Positions 1-8,518 of a stretch of 64,000 nucleotides of DNA are shown in pieces (the first letter of the stretch is position 1; the number at the start of each line of letters is the position of its first letter). The stretch comes from an uncultured Saprospiraceae bacterium (lineage in GTDB: Bacteria > Bacteroidota > Bacteroidia > Chitinophagales > Saprospiraceae): positions 124,001 through 188,000 of the forward strand of contig CALJPQ010000003.1 of NCBI GenBank assembly GCA_937980645.1, read 5' to 3'. The notes below the pieces were generated by a model. The model saw nothing but the letters and a program-made list of their open reading frames with translations. It did no database searches and had not been told where the DNA came from. The position numbers and the translations under genes were made by a program.

Positions 1-60
1 ACCATCGAAACCTATGGCGGCGGCAGTGCCCGCTGCATGATGGCAGAGGTGTTTATGTAA
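1..60 (+). CDS. C-terminal end of arginine deiminase-type amidinotransferase (CtlX-like), partial
   Basis: Only the last 19 residues and the stop codon lie in the window. The visible tail reads GGGSARCMMAEVF near its end. The GGGS-x-RCM block with its late cysteine is typical of the C-terminus of the arginine deiminase/dimethylarginine dimethylaminohydrolase fold, in particular the CtlX citrulline-utilisation family of Bacteroidota, where that cysteine is the nucleophile. The match to the family is by eye over a very short stretch, so the specific substrate is inference. Confidence 0.55.
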   Translation, partial: TIETYGGGSARCMMAEVFM

Positions 61-114
61 AGAAAACGCCGGCAAGACCCTACACGAGTGCTTGCTCACC
101 TAAACCGCTTTGTT

Positions 115-2742
115 ATGCGTCCTGTTTTTCAGCATTGGCTTACGGTGGTCGTGGCCGGCCTGTTAGGGTTTTATGCTCCCGTTTATGGTCAGTTGGTGGA
201 GGATTTTTCCGATGGCGATTTCACCCAAAACCCGACATGGGTGGGCGATGTGTCGCATTTCATCGTCAATGCTGCCGGCGAACTGCAGCTGATGGCTCCA
301 CAGGCGGGTAGTTCGATACTGGCAGTGGGCTTAGACGTGCCAGATAGCGCCGTGTGGCTGCTCGATTTTCGGCTGGAATTTGCGCCCTCGGCCACCAATC
401 TGCTGCGTATTTACCTGATGGCCGACCAGCCCAATTTGTTGCAGGCCAATGGCTACTACATCGAAATCGGCGAGAACGGCAACGCCGATGCGCTGCGTCT
501 ATTTCGGCAGTCGGGCACTGTGCGCACGCTGCTATCGGCGGGCACGGCCGGCTTGGTGGCCTTCGAGCCGGTGTTGGTGCGCCTGCGCGTGCGGCGCAAC
601 ATCACCGGCCTTTGGGCCGTAGAAGCGCGTCTGCCCGGCGGGACGTTTCAGGCCGAAGGCAGCGCTACCGACCTGACGCATCTGCCCGGTGCGGGCAAGT
701 ACTTCGGATTTTATTGCCTCTATACCGCCACGCGGCGCGATCGCTTTTTTTTCGACAATATATCCGTCTTGCCTGACGTGCCAGATACTGTGCCGCCTGT
801 GCTGCTGTCGGCCAGCGCAGCAGAGAATGGGCAGGCTGTGCTGGTAACCTTCGACGAAGACCTGGACACGCTTTCGGCGCTCGATGTGGCTCATTACACC
901 GTGCTCGGTCAGCCTGCACCGGCGGAGGCTCTTTTTGATGGAACACCCGACCGCATTCGCCTGCGCTTAGCCCAGCCGCTGCCCACAGGCACCTACGAGG
1001 TGCAAACGCAGCAGATTGCTGACCGGGAGGGCAATGTCAGCGGCCTGCAGAGCGCTTTTTTCAACTACCTGCGCACAGAGACCGCTGGCGAATTTGATGT
1101 GCTCATCAACGAAATCATGTCCGACCCGACGCCCTCAGTCGGTCTGCCGGAAGTCGAATGGCTGGAACTGTACAACCGCAGTGCGCGCATCATAGACCTC
1201 AATACCTTGTTCATTTCCGATGGCGGCCCGACGCGCCGCTTGCCGTCCTACCTGCTTTACCCCGACTCGTTCGTCGTACTGACGACCACAGCGGGCGTTA
1301 CGGCTTTGGCGCCTTTCACGTCGGCAGCTGTGGCAGTGTCGGGCTTTCCTTCGCTCAACAACACCAGCGATACGCTCATCCTGACCGATACGGCCGGGCG
1401 CATCGTTGACCGCGTTTTTTACGCTGCAGCCTGGCATGAAAACAGCGCCAAACGCAGCGGCGGCTGGACGCTGGAGCGCATTAACCCCAACCTGCCTTGT
1501 CTGGAGCGCGAAAACTGGGTATCCTGCCCGGTATTGCCCGGCGGAACGCCCGGGCGCCGAAATGCTGCCGCGCAATTCATACCCGATACGATACCGCCGC
1601 GCCTCTTGGGCGCCTTCCCTTTAGCCGACAACCTTATCGAGATAACCTTCTCCGAAGGCTTGGACCGTACCGCTGCCGCCAACCTGGCCGGCTATCAGAT
1701 AGACCCGCCTTTAGCCCTTGCTTCGGCAACTCTTGCGCCAGAGAGCCGTCGCATTGCCTGGCTCGCGCTGCAAGAACCGCTCGAAACGGGCATCGTGTAT
1801 CGGCTCTGGACGACCTCAGCCCTCCGCGATTGCAGCGGTAACCCGCAGGTACGCACGGATACCATCCTGCTGGGCCTGCCCGAAGAACCCGCCCCTTTAG
1901 ATATCGTGGTGAATGAAGTACTCTTTAACCCCGAACCCTTCGGCTCCGACTTTGTCGAGCTGCACAACCGCAGCGGGAAAATCTTCGACTTGCGCGACTT
2001 TTTCATTGCTAACTTCTACGACGGCAGCAACGTGCGCAATATCGGCCTCAGGCGCCTGATGCTGCCGGGCGAATATTTAGCCTTCACCCCTAGCCCCGAT
2101 GACATCCGGCAGCGTTTTGCCCTGACGCAGCCGGAATTTCTTTTCCTGCTGGCGCTGCCCTCACTGCCCGACAAAGAAGGTAACGTTACGCTTTTCTGGT
2201 CGAAAGACGGCCAGCAGGTTACGGTGGACTCGTTCGTCTATTTCGAGACATATCACAATGCCCTGCTCACTTCCTCGCAGCGCGAAGGCGTGTCGCTGGA
2301 ACGCATCCGCATAGACGGCCCCACCAATGACCCGGCCAACTGGACGTCGGCAGCGCGAACAGCCGGCGGCAATGGCACGCCCACGCGCCCCAACAGCCAG
2401 CGCACAGGGCTGCCACCCGCCGGCTCGGGCATTGTTCAGCTGGGCACTCCGCGCCTGTCGCCCGACGGCGATGGCTACGAAGACTTTTTGGACATCCGCC
2501 TGCGCCCACCGGCACCCGGCTATGCCGCCACGGTGGTCATCTACGACTCCGAAGGCATCCCTGTGCGCTATCTCGTCCAGCAGCAACTCATCGCCACCGA
2601 TGGCGCCCTGCGCTGGGAAGGCGAAATGGACGACGGAACGCCCGCGCGACCGGGCATTTACCTCCTGCTGGCCGAACTATATGCCCCTACGGGTGAAGTG
2701 CGGCGCGAACGGCTGACCTTCGCCCTCGTACGACGCTTTTAG
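115..2742 (+). CDS. Exported lamin-tail-domain surface protein with Ig-like repeats
   Basis: A large exported protein of 875 residues. I chose the ATG at 115 over the in-frame GTG at 88 because it gives a clean signal peptide (MRPVFQHW, a hydrophobic core, then VYGQ). Visible order: a beta-rich lectin-like N-terminal region (about 25-220); an SbsA-type Ig-like domain beginning PDTVPPVLLS; a lamin-tail domain (INEIMSDPTP, about 325-440); a second Ig-like domain (about 490-590); a second lamin-tail domain (VNEVLFNPEP, about 597-715); and a C-terminal FlgD-like Ig fold containing GIYLLLAELY. Multi-domain proteins of this kind are common surface or secreted proteins in Bacteroidota. The FlgD-like end may act as a secretion signal, but it is not a canonical T9SS domain. 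The biochemical role is unknown. Confidence 0.75.
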   Translation: MRPVFQHWLTVVVAGLLGFYAPVYGQLVEDFSDGDFTQNPTWVGDVSHFIVNAAGELQLMAPQAGSSILAVGLDVPDSAVWLLDFRLEFAPSATNLLRIYLMADQPNLLQANGYYIEIGENGNADALRLFRQSGTVRTLLSAGTAGLVAFEPVLVRLRVRRNITGLWAVEARLPGGTFQAEGSATDLTHLPGAGKYFGFYCLYTATRRDRFFFDNISVLPDVPDTVPPVLLSASAAENGQAVLVTFDEDLDTLSALDVAHYTVLGQPAPAEALFDGTPDRIRLRLAQPLPTGTYEVQTQQIADREGNVSGLQSAFFNYLRTETAGEFDVLINEIMSDPTPSVGLPEVEWLELYNRSARIIDLNTLFISDGGPTRRLPSYLLYPDSFVVLTTTAGVTALAPFTSAAVAVSGFPSLNNTSDTLILTDTAGRIVDRVFYAAAWHENSAKRSGGWTLERINPNLPCLERENWVSCPVLPGGTPGRRNAAAQFIPDTIPPRLLGAFPLADNLIEITFSEGLDRTAAANLAGYQIDPPLALASATLAPESRRIAWLALQEPLETGIVYRLWTTSALRDCSGNPQVRTDTILLGLPEEPAPLDIVVNEVLFNPEPFGSDFVELHNRSGKIFDLRDFFIANFYDGSNVRNIGLRRLMLPGEYLAFTPSPDDIRQRFALTQPEFLFLLALPSLPDKEGNVTLFWSKDGQQVTVDSFVYFETYHNALLTSSQREGVSLERIRIDGPTNDPANWTSAARTAGGNGTPTRPNSQRTGLPPAGSGIVQLGTPRLSPDGDGYEDFLDIRLRPPAPGYAATVVIYDSEGIPVRYLVQQQLIATDGALRWEGEMDDGTPARPGIYLLLAELYAPTGEVRRERLTFALVRRF

Positions 2743-2754
2743 CCCCCCGTAACT

Positions 2755-2770
2755 GCCAAACTTGTTTGGC
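2755..2770 (+). terminator. CUUG-loop hairpin, copy 1
   Basis: GCCAAA-CTTG-TTTGGC folds as a 6-bp stem closed by a CUUG tetraloop. It lies 12 nt after the stop of the lamin-tail gene, between convergent genes. There is no U-tract, so termination is inferred from position only. Confidence 0.45.
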
Positions 2771-2778
2771 CCCAGTAC

Positions 2779-2798
2779 CGACCAAACTTGTTTGGTCG
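2779..2798 (+). terminator. CUUG-loop hairpin, copy 2
   Basis: CGACCAAA-CTTG-TTTGGTCG is an 8-bp perfect stem with the same CUUG loop and CCAAA/TTTGG core as copy 1, which lies 8 nt upstream. The outer pairs differ from copy 1 but still pair. It lies 15 nt before the stop codon of the converging oxidoreductase gene, so it may serve either strand. Confidence 0.45.
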
Positions 2799-2813
2799 CC
2801 CATGAGCGCAACC

Positions 2814-3839
2814 TCAGCAAGGCGCAGCCGTCTGCACCACCACTTTGCCTACCGTTTTGCCGCTCTGGAACAGCAGAATGGCCTCGCGCATCTGCTCGAA
2901 GGGGAAGGTATGCCCTACGTGCGGAGGTGTCAGGTGCATTTGCTCTAAGTGGTTCAGGATGGGCGGTAGCATTTCGATGCGTTCGTACAGGTAGATGAGG
3001 TTGAAGCCCAGCAGGCCGCGGTTTTGTTCGGGCAGGGCTTGTGGGTCAATTTTTGGCCGCGTCAGGTAATGCCACAGCAGTCGGAAGATGTTGGGTCTGT
3101 CGCCCACGCTGGCGTAGCGCGAGGAGCCGGCGACGATCATGCGGCCCATGGGGGCCAGCATGTTCCAGGGGATGGTGAAATAGCGTCCGCCGATGGTGTC
3201 GAACACGAGGTTGAGCGGGCGTCCGTCTAAGGCTTCGCGGAGTTCTTGCTCGAACTTTGGCCCGCGCACCAGCACGCGGTCGCAACCGTTGGCGCGGGCG
3301 ATGTCCACTTTGCTGGCGTTGCCGACGGTGCCCACCACGAAGCAGTTTTGGGCTTTGGCAATCTTGAGCGCTTGCAAGCCTACGCCGCCGGCCACGCTGT
3401 GCAGCAGTATGTTTTGGCCGGGTTGCAGGGCGCCTAAGTTGAACAGGCCGTAGTATGCCGTGATGGTTTGCACCAGATAGGCGGCGGCGATGCTGCACGT
3501 CCAGTCGTTGGGAATGGGCACGACGTATCGCTCTGGAATGTTCAGCCCGGTGGCAAAGGCACCGAAGCGTGTAATGCCCATGACGCGGTCGCCCGGGCGG
3601 ATGCGCGTTGCTTCCGGGCCGACGGCGAGCACGACGCCAGCATATTCCAGGCCGGGGGTGAAGGGTTCTTTGGGCGCCGCTTTGTAAAGCCCCCAGATGG
3701 AAAAGATGTCGGCAAAGTTCAGCCCGATGGCTCGGACGGCGATTTGCACTTCGTCGTGTTGCGGTGGCGGCAGGGTATCGTCCTGGAGCTGAAGGTGCTT
3801 CAATGAACCAGGGCGAACAGTGTATCGCTGGATTTCCAT
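2814..3839 (-). CDS. Medium-chain dehydrogenase/reductase, quinone-oxidoreductase/VAT-1 type
   Basis: 341 residues, full length for the zinc-free branch of the MDR superfamily. It has the N-terminal GroES-like domain (GLNFADIFSIWGLY, then PGLEYAGVV) and a Rossmann nucleotide-binding motif (SVAGGVGLQALKIAKA). The LLWHYLTRPKIDP stretch and the C-terminal GKTVGKVVV resemble the VAT-1/synaptic-vesicle oxidoreductase branch. Family members reduce quinones or enones with NADPH; the substrate cannot be read from sequence. The start is supported by a TAATTTTG box a few bases upstream, which would make the mRNA nearly leaderless. It is a lone gene, convergent with the lamin-tail gene. Confidence 0.85.
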   Translation of the reverse strand: MEIQRYTVRPGSLKHLQLQDDTLPPPQHDEVQIAVRAIGLNFADIFSIWGLYKAAPKEPFTPGLEYAGVVLAVGPEATRIRPGDRVMGITRFGAFATGLNIPERYVVPIPNDWTCSIAAAYLVQTITAYYGLFNLGALQPGQNILLHSVAGGVGLQALKIAKAQNCFVVGTVGNASKVDIARANGCDRVLVRGPKFEQELREALDGRPLNLVFDTIGGRYFTIPWNMLAPMGRMIVAGSSRYASVGDRPNIFRLLWHYLTRPKIDPQALPEQNRGLLGFNLIYLYERIEMLPPILNHLEQMHLTPPHVGHTFPFEQMREAILLFQSGKTVGKVVVQTAAPC

Positions 3840-3844
3840 GCGCG

Positions 3845-3852
3845 CAAAATTA
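3845..3852 (-). promoter_or_regulatory. -7 box of the MDR gene
   Basis: The minus strand reads TAATTTTG, matching the Bacteroidota -7 consensus TAnnTTTG. It ends 5 nt before the ATG at 3839. No clear -33 TTG was seen. Confidence 0.4.
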
Positions 3853-3966
3853 GCGGACGTCTTTGGCTGTAAGGCGCTTATCCAGGGCAGGAATTTGAGC
3901 GATACATATCAGCACAGGCGTTTGCCACTAATTTTTGACCAAAAATGGCCAAAAAACAAAAAAATG

Positions 3967-3999
3967 TTGCAGCCATTCAGGCATTCAATTTTACATTTG
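3967..3999 (+). promoter_or_regulatory. Promoter of the Omp28-like T9SS cargo gene
   Basis: TTG (3967-3969) and TACATTTG (3992-3999) are spaced 22 nt apart, close to the Bacteroidota -33/-7 arrangement. They precede the chosen start at 4033 by about 30 nt and argue against the longer in-frame start at 3820. Confidence 0.5.
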
Positions 4000-4032
4000 C
4001 TCCAGTTTCTTTCACTAAATTTTCTCTGTATT

Positions 4033-6036
4033 ATGCTACACAAATTGCTACTCACGGGTTTCTTTGTCGTGCTCAACCTCGCCCTGTGGGCGCAGGGAAC
4101 GGTCGTCTGGTCCGAGAACTTTGACGCAGTAACAACCCCGCTGCCGGCGGGCTGGACGCAGCAGACCGCAGCCACAGATGGTGGCTGGAAGGTGGCTACT
4201 ACGACGGCGCATTCTTCACAGTATTTTACAGTACCCTCGCGTCCGGGGCGTGTTATGGGTACCAACGACGATCAATGTAATTGCAACAAGAGCAACGAAA
4301 TCCTTCGTATGGCGCCCTTAGATTTGAGCGCTCAGGCTGGAGAGTTGCGCTTGCTGTTTGATCTTTTCTTCATTAAAGGTTCCTACCAGGGCAAAACAGA
4401 GTCGTTGCAATTGCTCGCCTCCACGGATGGTGGCACCACTTGGAAGGTGCTGCGCGACTTTAACGGTGCTTCCACCTGGCGTCTGGCCATCGTTGACCTG
4501 ACGGAGTTTGCAGGTAAAGCGGACGTGCGCTTGGCTTTCCGATACGATGATGCGGCAGACTGGCTCTACGGAGCCATGATTGACAATATGCGCGTTGTGA
4601 TACCGGATAACATCATTCGCGCGCGTCTGTCTGGGGTGGCTGCGGGTAAGTATATTCCGGCTGTGCCTGCTATCGTATCGGCCTACGATAAAGTGCTGCC
4701 CGGGCATCAGGTTGCCCTGCGCGGTGTGGTGCAGAACAACGGTTTCCCGGACATTACTTCCTACGAGATTGAGGTGAAATTCCCGAGCGGAGACACGGAG
4801 AAGCACGTTTTTGAGAACCTGAATATCGGGCTGGCGCAGACGCACACCTTCTTTATTCCGTATCCTACCAAGTTAGGCGTGAACGACTTCTCTTTCGATG
4901 TGCGCCTTTTGAACGTGAACCAGGTGGGCGACGACGATGACAGCGATAACACAGGTAAGGCCTCCTATAGCGTGCTGGGGGTTGAGCCTCAACCCAACCG
5001 CAAAGTTGTCGTCGAGGAAGGCACCGGCACGTGGTGTGTATGGTGCCCGCGCGGCGCGGTGATGATGGATTACTTAGCGAAAGAGTATGAGGGCATGGTG
5101 GTCCCGATTGCCGTGCATAACGGTAGTTCCAACCCGATGCGTCTGACGGCATACGATAGCGAGTTTTCCAAGCTGATAGCCGGCTATCCGGGTGGTATGG
5201 TGGAGCGCGAGCAAGACATTGATCCGCTGCTGGTTTCTTCGTCCGGAGAACCCAACTTTGAAATGAGCCTGATAGAGCATCTGATGTGGCCTGCGCGAGT
5301 CATTATCACACAGAACGTAGACTGGAACCCCACTATTCGCCGCGTAGGTATTCGCAGCTCGGTGCAATTTTTGGAAGAGATGAATGGTGACTACCGCCTG
5401 GCAGCAGTGCTCATCGAGGAAGGCGTGCGGGGGACGAGTTCTGGTTTCAATCAGGCCAATGCTTATGCTGGCGGTTCACGTGGCCCGATGGGTGGTTATG
5501 AGAATCTGCCCAACCCGGTGCCGGCTGCCCAGATGGTCTATAACCACGTTGCCCGTGCGCTGTTGGGTGGCTTTCGGGGGGCTGCCGGTAGTGTTCCTAC
5601 CAACAATCCTGCTGGCTCGGTAATGTCGTACGAGTTCTCGGCCATCGTTCCGGCAACGCAGAACATCAACAACATGCACGCCGTTACGATGCTGATTGAC
5701 CAGGCAACAGGGCGTATCATCAATGCCGAAATGACGCCTATTCCATTTGTCTCCACTTCGGCACCTGAGATTGCGGTAGAGCCGCTGCACCTGTCCATCG
5801 CACCTAATCCGGTGGTGGACGAAGCTATGCTGACCGTGCGCGTGGAAGGCACCGCTGACGTGCACATCCGCGTGTTCAACGCAATGGGCGTGCAGGTGGC
5901 CGAGCGCATCTACGACAACGTTTCGGGCCGTCAATTCTTGCCCTTCAATGCCGGCACGCTTCCCAACGGCATGTACAACTTAGTGGCTACGGCGAAAGGG
6001 CAGGTCGTCTCCACGCCGTTTGTCATTCATCGCTAA
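4033..6036 (+). CDS. Omp28-related secreted protein with CxxC motif and T9SS type A sorting domain
   Basis: 667 residues from the ATG at 4033, which gives a signal peptide (MLHKLLLTGFF, ending LALWAQ) and lies just downstream of a promoter match; the frame stays open back to 3820. After a choice-of-anchor-like N-terminal beta domain (WSENFDAVTTPLPAGW) comes an Omp28-like thioredoxin-fold region with the redox-type motif TGTWCVWCPRG (Cys335 and Cys338). The last 80 or so residues form a T9SS sorting domain (SIAPNPVVDEAMLTVRV, then GTLPNGMYNLVA). The protein is therefore expected to cross the outer membrane by T9SS and be surface-attached or released. The CxxC suggests disulfide chemistry, but no partner is visible nearby. 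Confidence 0.82.
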   Translation: MLHKLLLTGFFVVLNLALWAQGTVVWSENFDAVTTPLPAGWTQQTAATDGGWKVATTTAHSSQYFTVPSRPGRVMGTNDDQCNCNKSNEILRMAPLDLSAQAGELRLLFDLFFIKGSYQGKTESLQLLASTDGGTTWKVLRDFNGASTWRLAIVDLTEFAGKADVRLAFRYDDAADWLYGAMIDNMRVVIPDNIIRARLSGVAAGKYIPAVPAIVSAYDKVLPGHQVALRGVVQNNGFPDITSYEIEVKFPSGDTEKHVFENLNIGLAQTHTFFIPYPTKLGVNDFSFDVRLLNVNQVGDDDDSDNTGKASYSVLGVEPQPNRKVVVEEGTGTWCVWCPRGAVMMDYLAKEYEGMVVPIAVHNGSSNPMRLTAYDSEFSKLIAGYPGGMVEREQDIDPLLVSSSGEPNFEMSLIEHLMWPARVIITQNVDWNPTIRRVGIRSSVQFLEEMNGDYRLAAVLIEEGVRGTSSGFNQANAYAGGSRGPMGGYENLPNPVPAAQMVYNHVARALLGGFRGAAGSVPTNNPAGSVMSYEFSAIVPATQNINNMHAVTMLIDQATGRIINAEMTPIPFVSTSAPEIAVEPLHLSIAPNPVVDEAMLTVRVEGTADVHIRVFNAMGVQVAERIYDNVSGRQFLPFNAGTLPNGMYNLVATAKGQVVSTPFVIHR

Positions 6037-6070
6037 GTGCACTTACACCGCAGTGCTCTTGACTTGAGCA

Positions 6071-6115
6071 AAAGCGGCGGCCAGCAGAGAAGCTGCTGGC
6101 CGCCGCTTTATTTTT
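6071..6115 (+). terminator. Strong bidirectional intrinsic terminator
   Basis: A perfect 17-bp stem (AAAGCGGCGGCCAGCAG paired with 6093-6109) with a 5-nt loop, followed by ATTTTT on the plus strand and preceded by AAAA, giving Ts on the minus strand. It separates the convergent Omp28-like and folK genes. Confidence 0.85.
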
Positions 6116-6125
6116 GGTGTGGGCC

Positions 6126-6644
6126 TCAGCGCGGCTCTTCGTCCAGCATGACCACCTCGGACAGGTCAGTGCATTCCATGTACAGCTGGTCTATGGGTTT
6201 CTTAAGTATCGGATGTTGCAGGTCTGGCGCTAGTTCGAGCATGGGAGCCAGCACGAAGGCCCGTTTGTGCAATTCGGGGTGCGGGATTTCCAGGCCCTTG
6301 TCGCGAATGACGCGGCGCCCGTAGAATAGGATGTCAATATCAATGGTACGGGGGCCCCACTTTTCCTGGCGTTGGCGGCCCAGTTCGCGTTCGATTTTGG
6401 CGATAGCCTCCAGCAATTCGCGCGGTGAGAGGGTGGTGTTGACCATGATCACCCGGTTCAGGAAGGGCTCCTGTTTAGAGTTGCCCCAAGGCTCTGTTTC
6501 ATATACGTGGCTGCGCCGGGCAATTTTGCCGATAAAGCGTTGGATGAGCTCTTGCGCCTGGCGCAGGTTGTCAGCGCGGTCGCCCAGGTTGCTGCCTAAA
6601 GCTAGGTAAACGTTGATGTATTTGGCGTCTGGTCGTGCAGGCAT
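6126..6644 (-). CDS. folK: 2-amino-4-hydroxy-6-hydroxymethyldihydropteridine pyrophosphokinase (HPPK)
   Basis: 172 residues from the ATG at 6644. A longer reading to 6770 adds a basic segment unlike the family and overlaps the ridA gene. HPPK transfers pyrophosphate from ATP to 6-hydroxymethyl-dihydropterin in folate synthesis. The family motifs are present: LALGSNLGDR near the N-terminus, YETEPWG, and the Mg-ATP-binding block GPRTIDIDILFYG, followed by IPHPELHKRAFVLAPM. It lies 53 nt downstream of ridA on the same strand, probably co-transcribed. Confidence 0.93.
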   Translation of the reverse strand: MPARPDAKYINVYLALGSNLGDRADNLRQAQELIQRFIGKIARRSHVYETEPWGNSKQEPFLNRVIMVNTTLSPRELLEAIAKIERELGRQRQEKWGPRTIDIDILFYGRRVIRDKGLEIPHPELHKRAFVLAPMLELAPDLQHPILKKPIDQLYMECTDLSEVVMLDEEPR

Positions 6645-6697
6645 GTGAAAGGTCAGGTTAGGAAAGCGAAAAGATGTGGCTTTAAAAGGGTGAAGCG

Positions 6698-7084
6698 TTA
6701 CTGTTTTGGCACGTCCACAGCGGCAATGCAGTCTATTTCGACGGCGCAACCGTAGTGCAGCACGCCGCACGGTATAACAGCGCGGGCAGGCCGATGTTCG
6801 CCCATAACCGCCGCGTAAGCGGCATTAACACGCGGCCAGAGTGCCACATCGCTGATGTAGATGTTCACCTTCAGGATGAGTTCCATCCGGCTCCCGGCAG
6901 CGGCCAGGATGGTTTCAATATTATGCAGGCACAATCCTACCTGCTCTTCTACACTACCCAACTGCACTTGTCCGGAGGCATCTATGGGCAGCTGACCGGA
7001 GACAAAGACCAGTCCACCATGTACTACGGCAGGCGAGTAATGGCCTTTGGGAACGGGTAGGGTAGAGGGCTGAACGTATTCCAT
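6698..7084 (-). CDS. RidA family (YjgF/YER057c/UK114) enamine/imine deaminase
   Basis: 128 residues, the usual size for the family. RidA proteins hydrolyse reactive enamine/imine intermediates made by PLP enzymes such as threonine dehydratase. Visible signatures: VHGGLVFVSGQLPID, the helix HNIETILAAAGS, and the C-terminal RPARAVIP...GCAVEIDCIAAV block containing the substrate-binding Arg. I chose the ATG at 7084 because it starts directly at the YVQPSTLP strand. A threonine dehydratase lies elsewhere in the window (27.7 kb), so a metabolic link is possible but not contextual. The gene leads the probable ridA-folK operon. Confidence 0.88.
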   Translation of the reverse strand: MEYVQPSTLPVPKGHYSPAVVHGGLVFVSGQLPIDASGQVQLGSVEEQVGLCLHNIETILAAAGSRMELILKVNIYISDVALWPRVNAAYAAVMGEHRPARAVIPCGVLHYGCAVEIDCIAAVDVPKQ

Positions 7085-7102
7085 GGGCGAACAACTTTTG
7101 GG

Positions 7103-7110
7103 CAAAGATA
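7103..7110 (-). promoter_or_regulatory. -7 box of ridA-folK
   Basis: The minus strand reads TATCTTTG followed by CCC. It is an exact TAnnTTTG match about 18 nt before the ridA ATG. No convincing -33 TTG was found. Confidence 0.45.
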
Positions 7111-7213
7111 GGCCGATGTTGCGGTCTTCAGGCGGGGGGGCCCGCTTGTGGAGCGGCAGATGTCGTAAAGCCGTTATTTCGTCCTATAAATGCTTAAAAA
7201 AAGCCAACGCGCC

Positions 7214-7237
7214 GGGCAGATACGCTGCCCATCTTTG
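7214..7237 (+). promoter_or_regulatory. Inverted repeat and degenerate -7 box before the sulfide:quinone oxidoreductase gene
   Basis: GGGCAG-ATACG-CTGCCC (7214-7230) abuts CATCTTTG (7230-7237), one base off the TAnnTTTG consensus. The inverted repeat would sit in the promoter spacer, as an operator might. AAGGGAG at 7252-7258 lies immediately before the ATG. Confidence 0.35.
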
Positions 7238-7259
7238 CCCTAAACAAAATTAAGGGAGT

Positions 7260-8468
7260 ATGAAACAGCATTATCAAATCTTGATTATTGGCGGCGGCAA
7301 TGCCGGCATTTCGTTAGCAGCTCAGCTTTTGCGCAAAGAGAAGAAGCTGGACATTGCTATTATGGATCCTGCGGATAAGCACTATTATCAACCCGCATGG
7401 ACATTGGTAGGTGGCGGCGACTTTGATGTTCGAGACACTGTCCGATCAGAAGCAGAGGTGATGCCGCGTCAGGTAACGTGGATCAAAGAGGCTGCTACGC
7501 AACTGGATCCAGCCCAGAATGCTGTCGTAAGCCAGACGGGCGCGCGTTACACTTACGATTATTTAGTGGTTTGTCCTGGTATTCAGTTAGACTGGCATAA
7601 AATTAAAGGCCTGAACGGCCATTTGGGTAAAAACGGTATTACGTCCAATTACACGTTCGAGACGGCGCCCTATACGTTCGAGTGCATCAAAAACCTCAAG
7701 CGCGGTAAAGCGCTGTTTACCAACCCGAATACCCCTATTAAATGCGGTGGCGCACCGCAGAAAATCATGTACTTAGCCTCGGATTACTGGCGTAAGCATG
7801 GAGTACTGAAGAACATCGAAGTGCATTTTTACTCGGGTGGCGGGGTCATCTTCGGAGTGAAAAAGTATGCGGAGACCCTTCAAAAGGTCATTAATCGCTA
7901 CGGTATCAAGACCCACTACCTGCACAATTTGGTAGAGATTGATCCGGAGAAAAAGCAGGCGACGTTTGATGTGTACAAAGACGGTCAGGTAGTGGATCGC
8001 GTTACGGACACGTACGACATGATTCACGTAACGCCTCCGCAAAGCGCGCCAGATTTCATCAAAAACAGCCCCCTGGCCGTGCCGGGTAACCCGTTGGGCT
8101 GGGTAGATGTGGACAAGCATACCTTCCAGCATGTGCGCTATCCGAACGTGTACTCGATTGGCGATGCGTCCAGCACACCCAACGCTAAGACGGGTGCGGC
8201 CATTCGCAAGCAGGTGCCGGTATTAGTTGAGCAGCTTTTGAGCCAAATACGTTCAGGTAAGCCCGCTGCCGCTCAGTACACCGGATACGGTTCTTGTCCG
8301 CTCATCACGGGCTACGGCAAATTGGTGCTTGCTGAGTTCGACTACAATAACGAGCCAGTGGAGACCTTCCCCTTCGACCAGTCGAAGGAACGCTGGACGA
8401 TGTACCAGCTCAAGCGCCGCATTCTGCCGTGGCTGTACTGGAACAAGATTCTCAAAGGCACTGCCTGA
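7260..8468 (+). CDS. sqr: Sulfide:quinone oxidoreductase, type II (SQOR-like)
   Basis: 402 residues. A flavoprotein that oxidises sulfide and passes electrons to membrane quinone. The N-terminal FAD motif LIIGGGNAGISLA is followed by HYYQPAWTLVGGG, a hallmark of the SQR family. The two redox cysteines expected for type II/mitochondrial-like enzymes are present: Cys162 in PIKCGGAPQKIMYLASDYW and Cys346 in GYGSCPLITGYGKLVLAEFDY. A second FAD contact is NVYSIGDAS. The C-terminal KRRILPWLYWNKILKG is an amphipathic tail likely to anchor the enzyme to the membrane. No persulfide dioxygenase or rhodanese lies next to it. It has its own terminator. Confidence 0.92.
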   Translation: MKQHYQILIIGGGNAGISLAAQLLRKEKKLDIAIMDPADKHYYQPAWTLVGGGDFDVRDTVRSEAEVMPRQVTWIKEAATQLDPAQNAVVSQTGARYTYDYLVVCPGIQLDWHKIKGLNGHLGKNGITSNYTFETAPYTFECIKNLKRGKALFTNPNTPIKCGGAPQKIMYLASDYWRKHGVLKNIEVHFYSGGGVIFGVKKYAETLQKVINRYGIKTHYLHNLVEIDPEKKQATFDVYKDGQVVDRVTDTYDMIHVTPPQSAPDFIKNSPLAVPGNPLGWVDVDKHTFQHVRYPNVYSIGDASSTPNAKTGAAIRKQVPVLVEQLLSQIRSGKPAAAQYTGYGSCPLITGYGKLVLAEFDYNNEPVETFPFDQSKERWTMYQLKRRILPWLYWNKILKGTA

Positions 8469-8518
8469 GAGGAAAAGACCTATAGCAGTACGTTTGTTTT
8501 CAAGGTTTGAAGGTGTAC

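Noticed and set aside
7214-7230. The inverted repeat as an intrinsic terminator
   Set aside because: There is no U-tract and it lies directly on the predicted -7 region, so an operator is the likelier reading.
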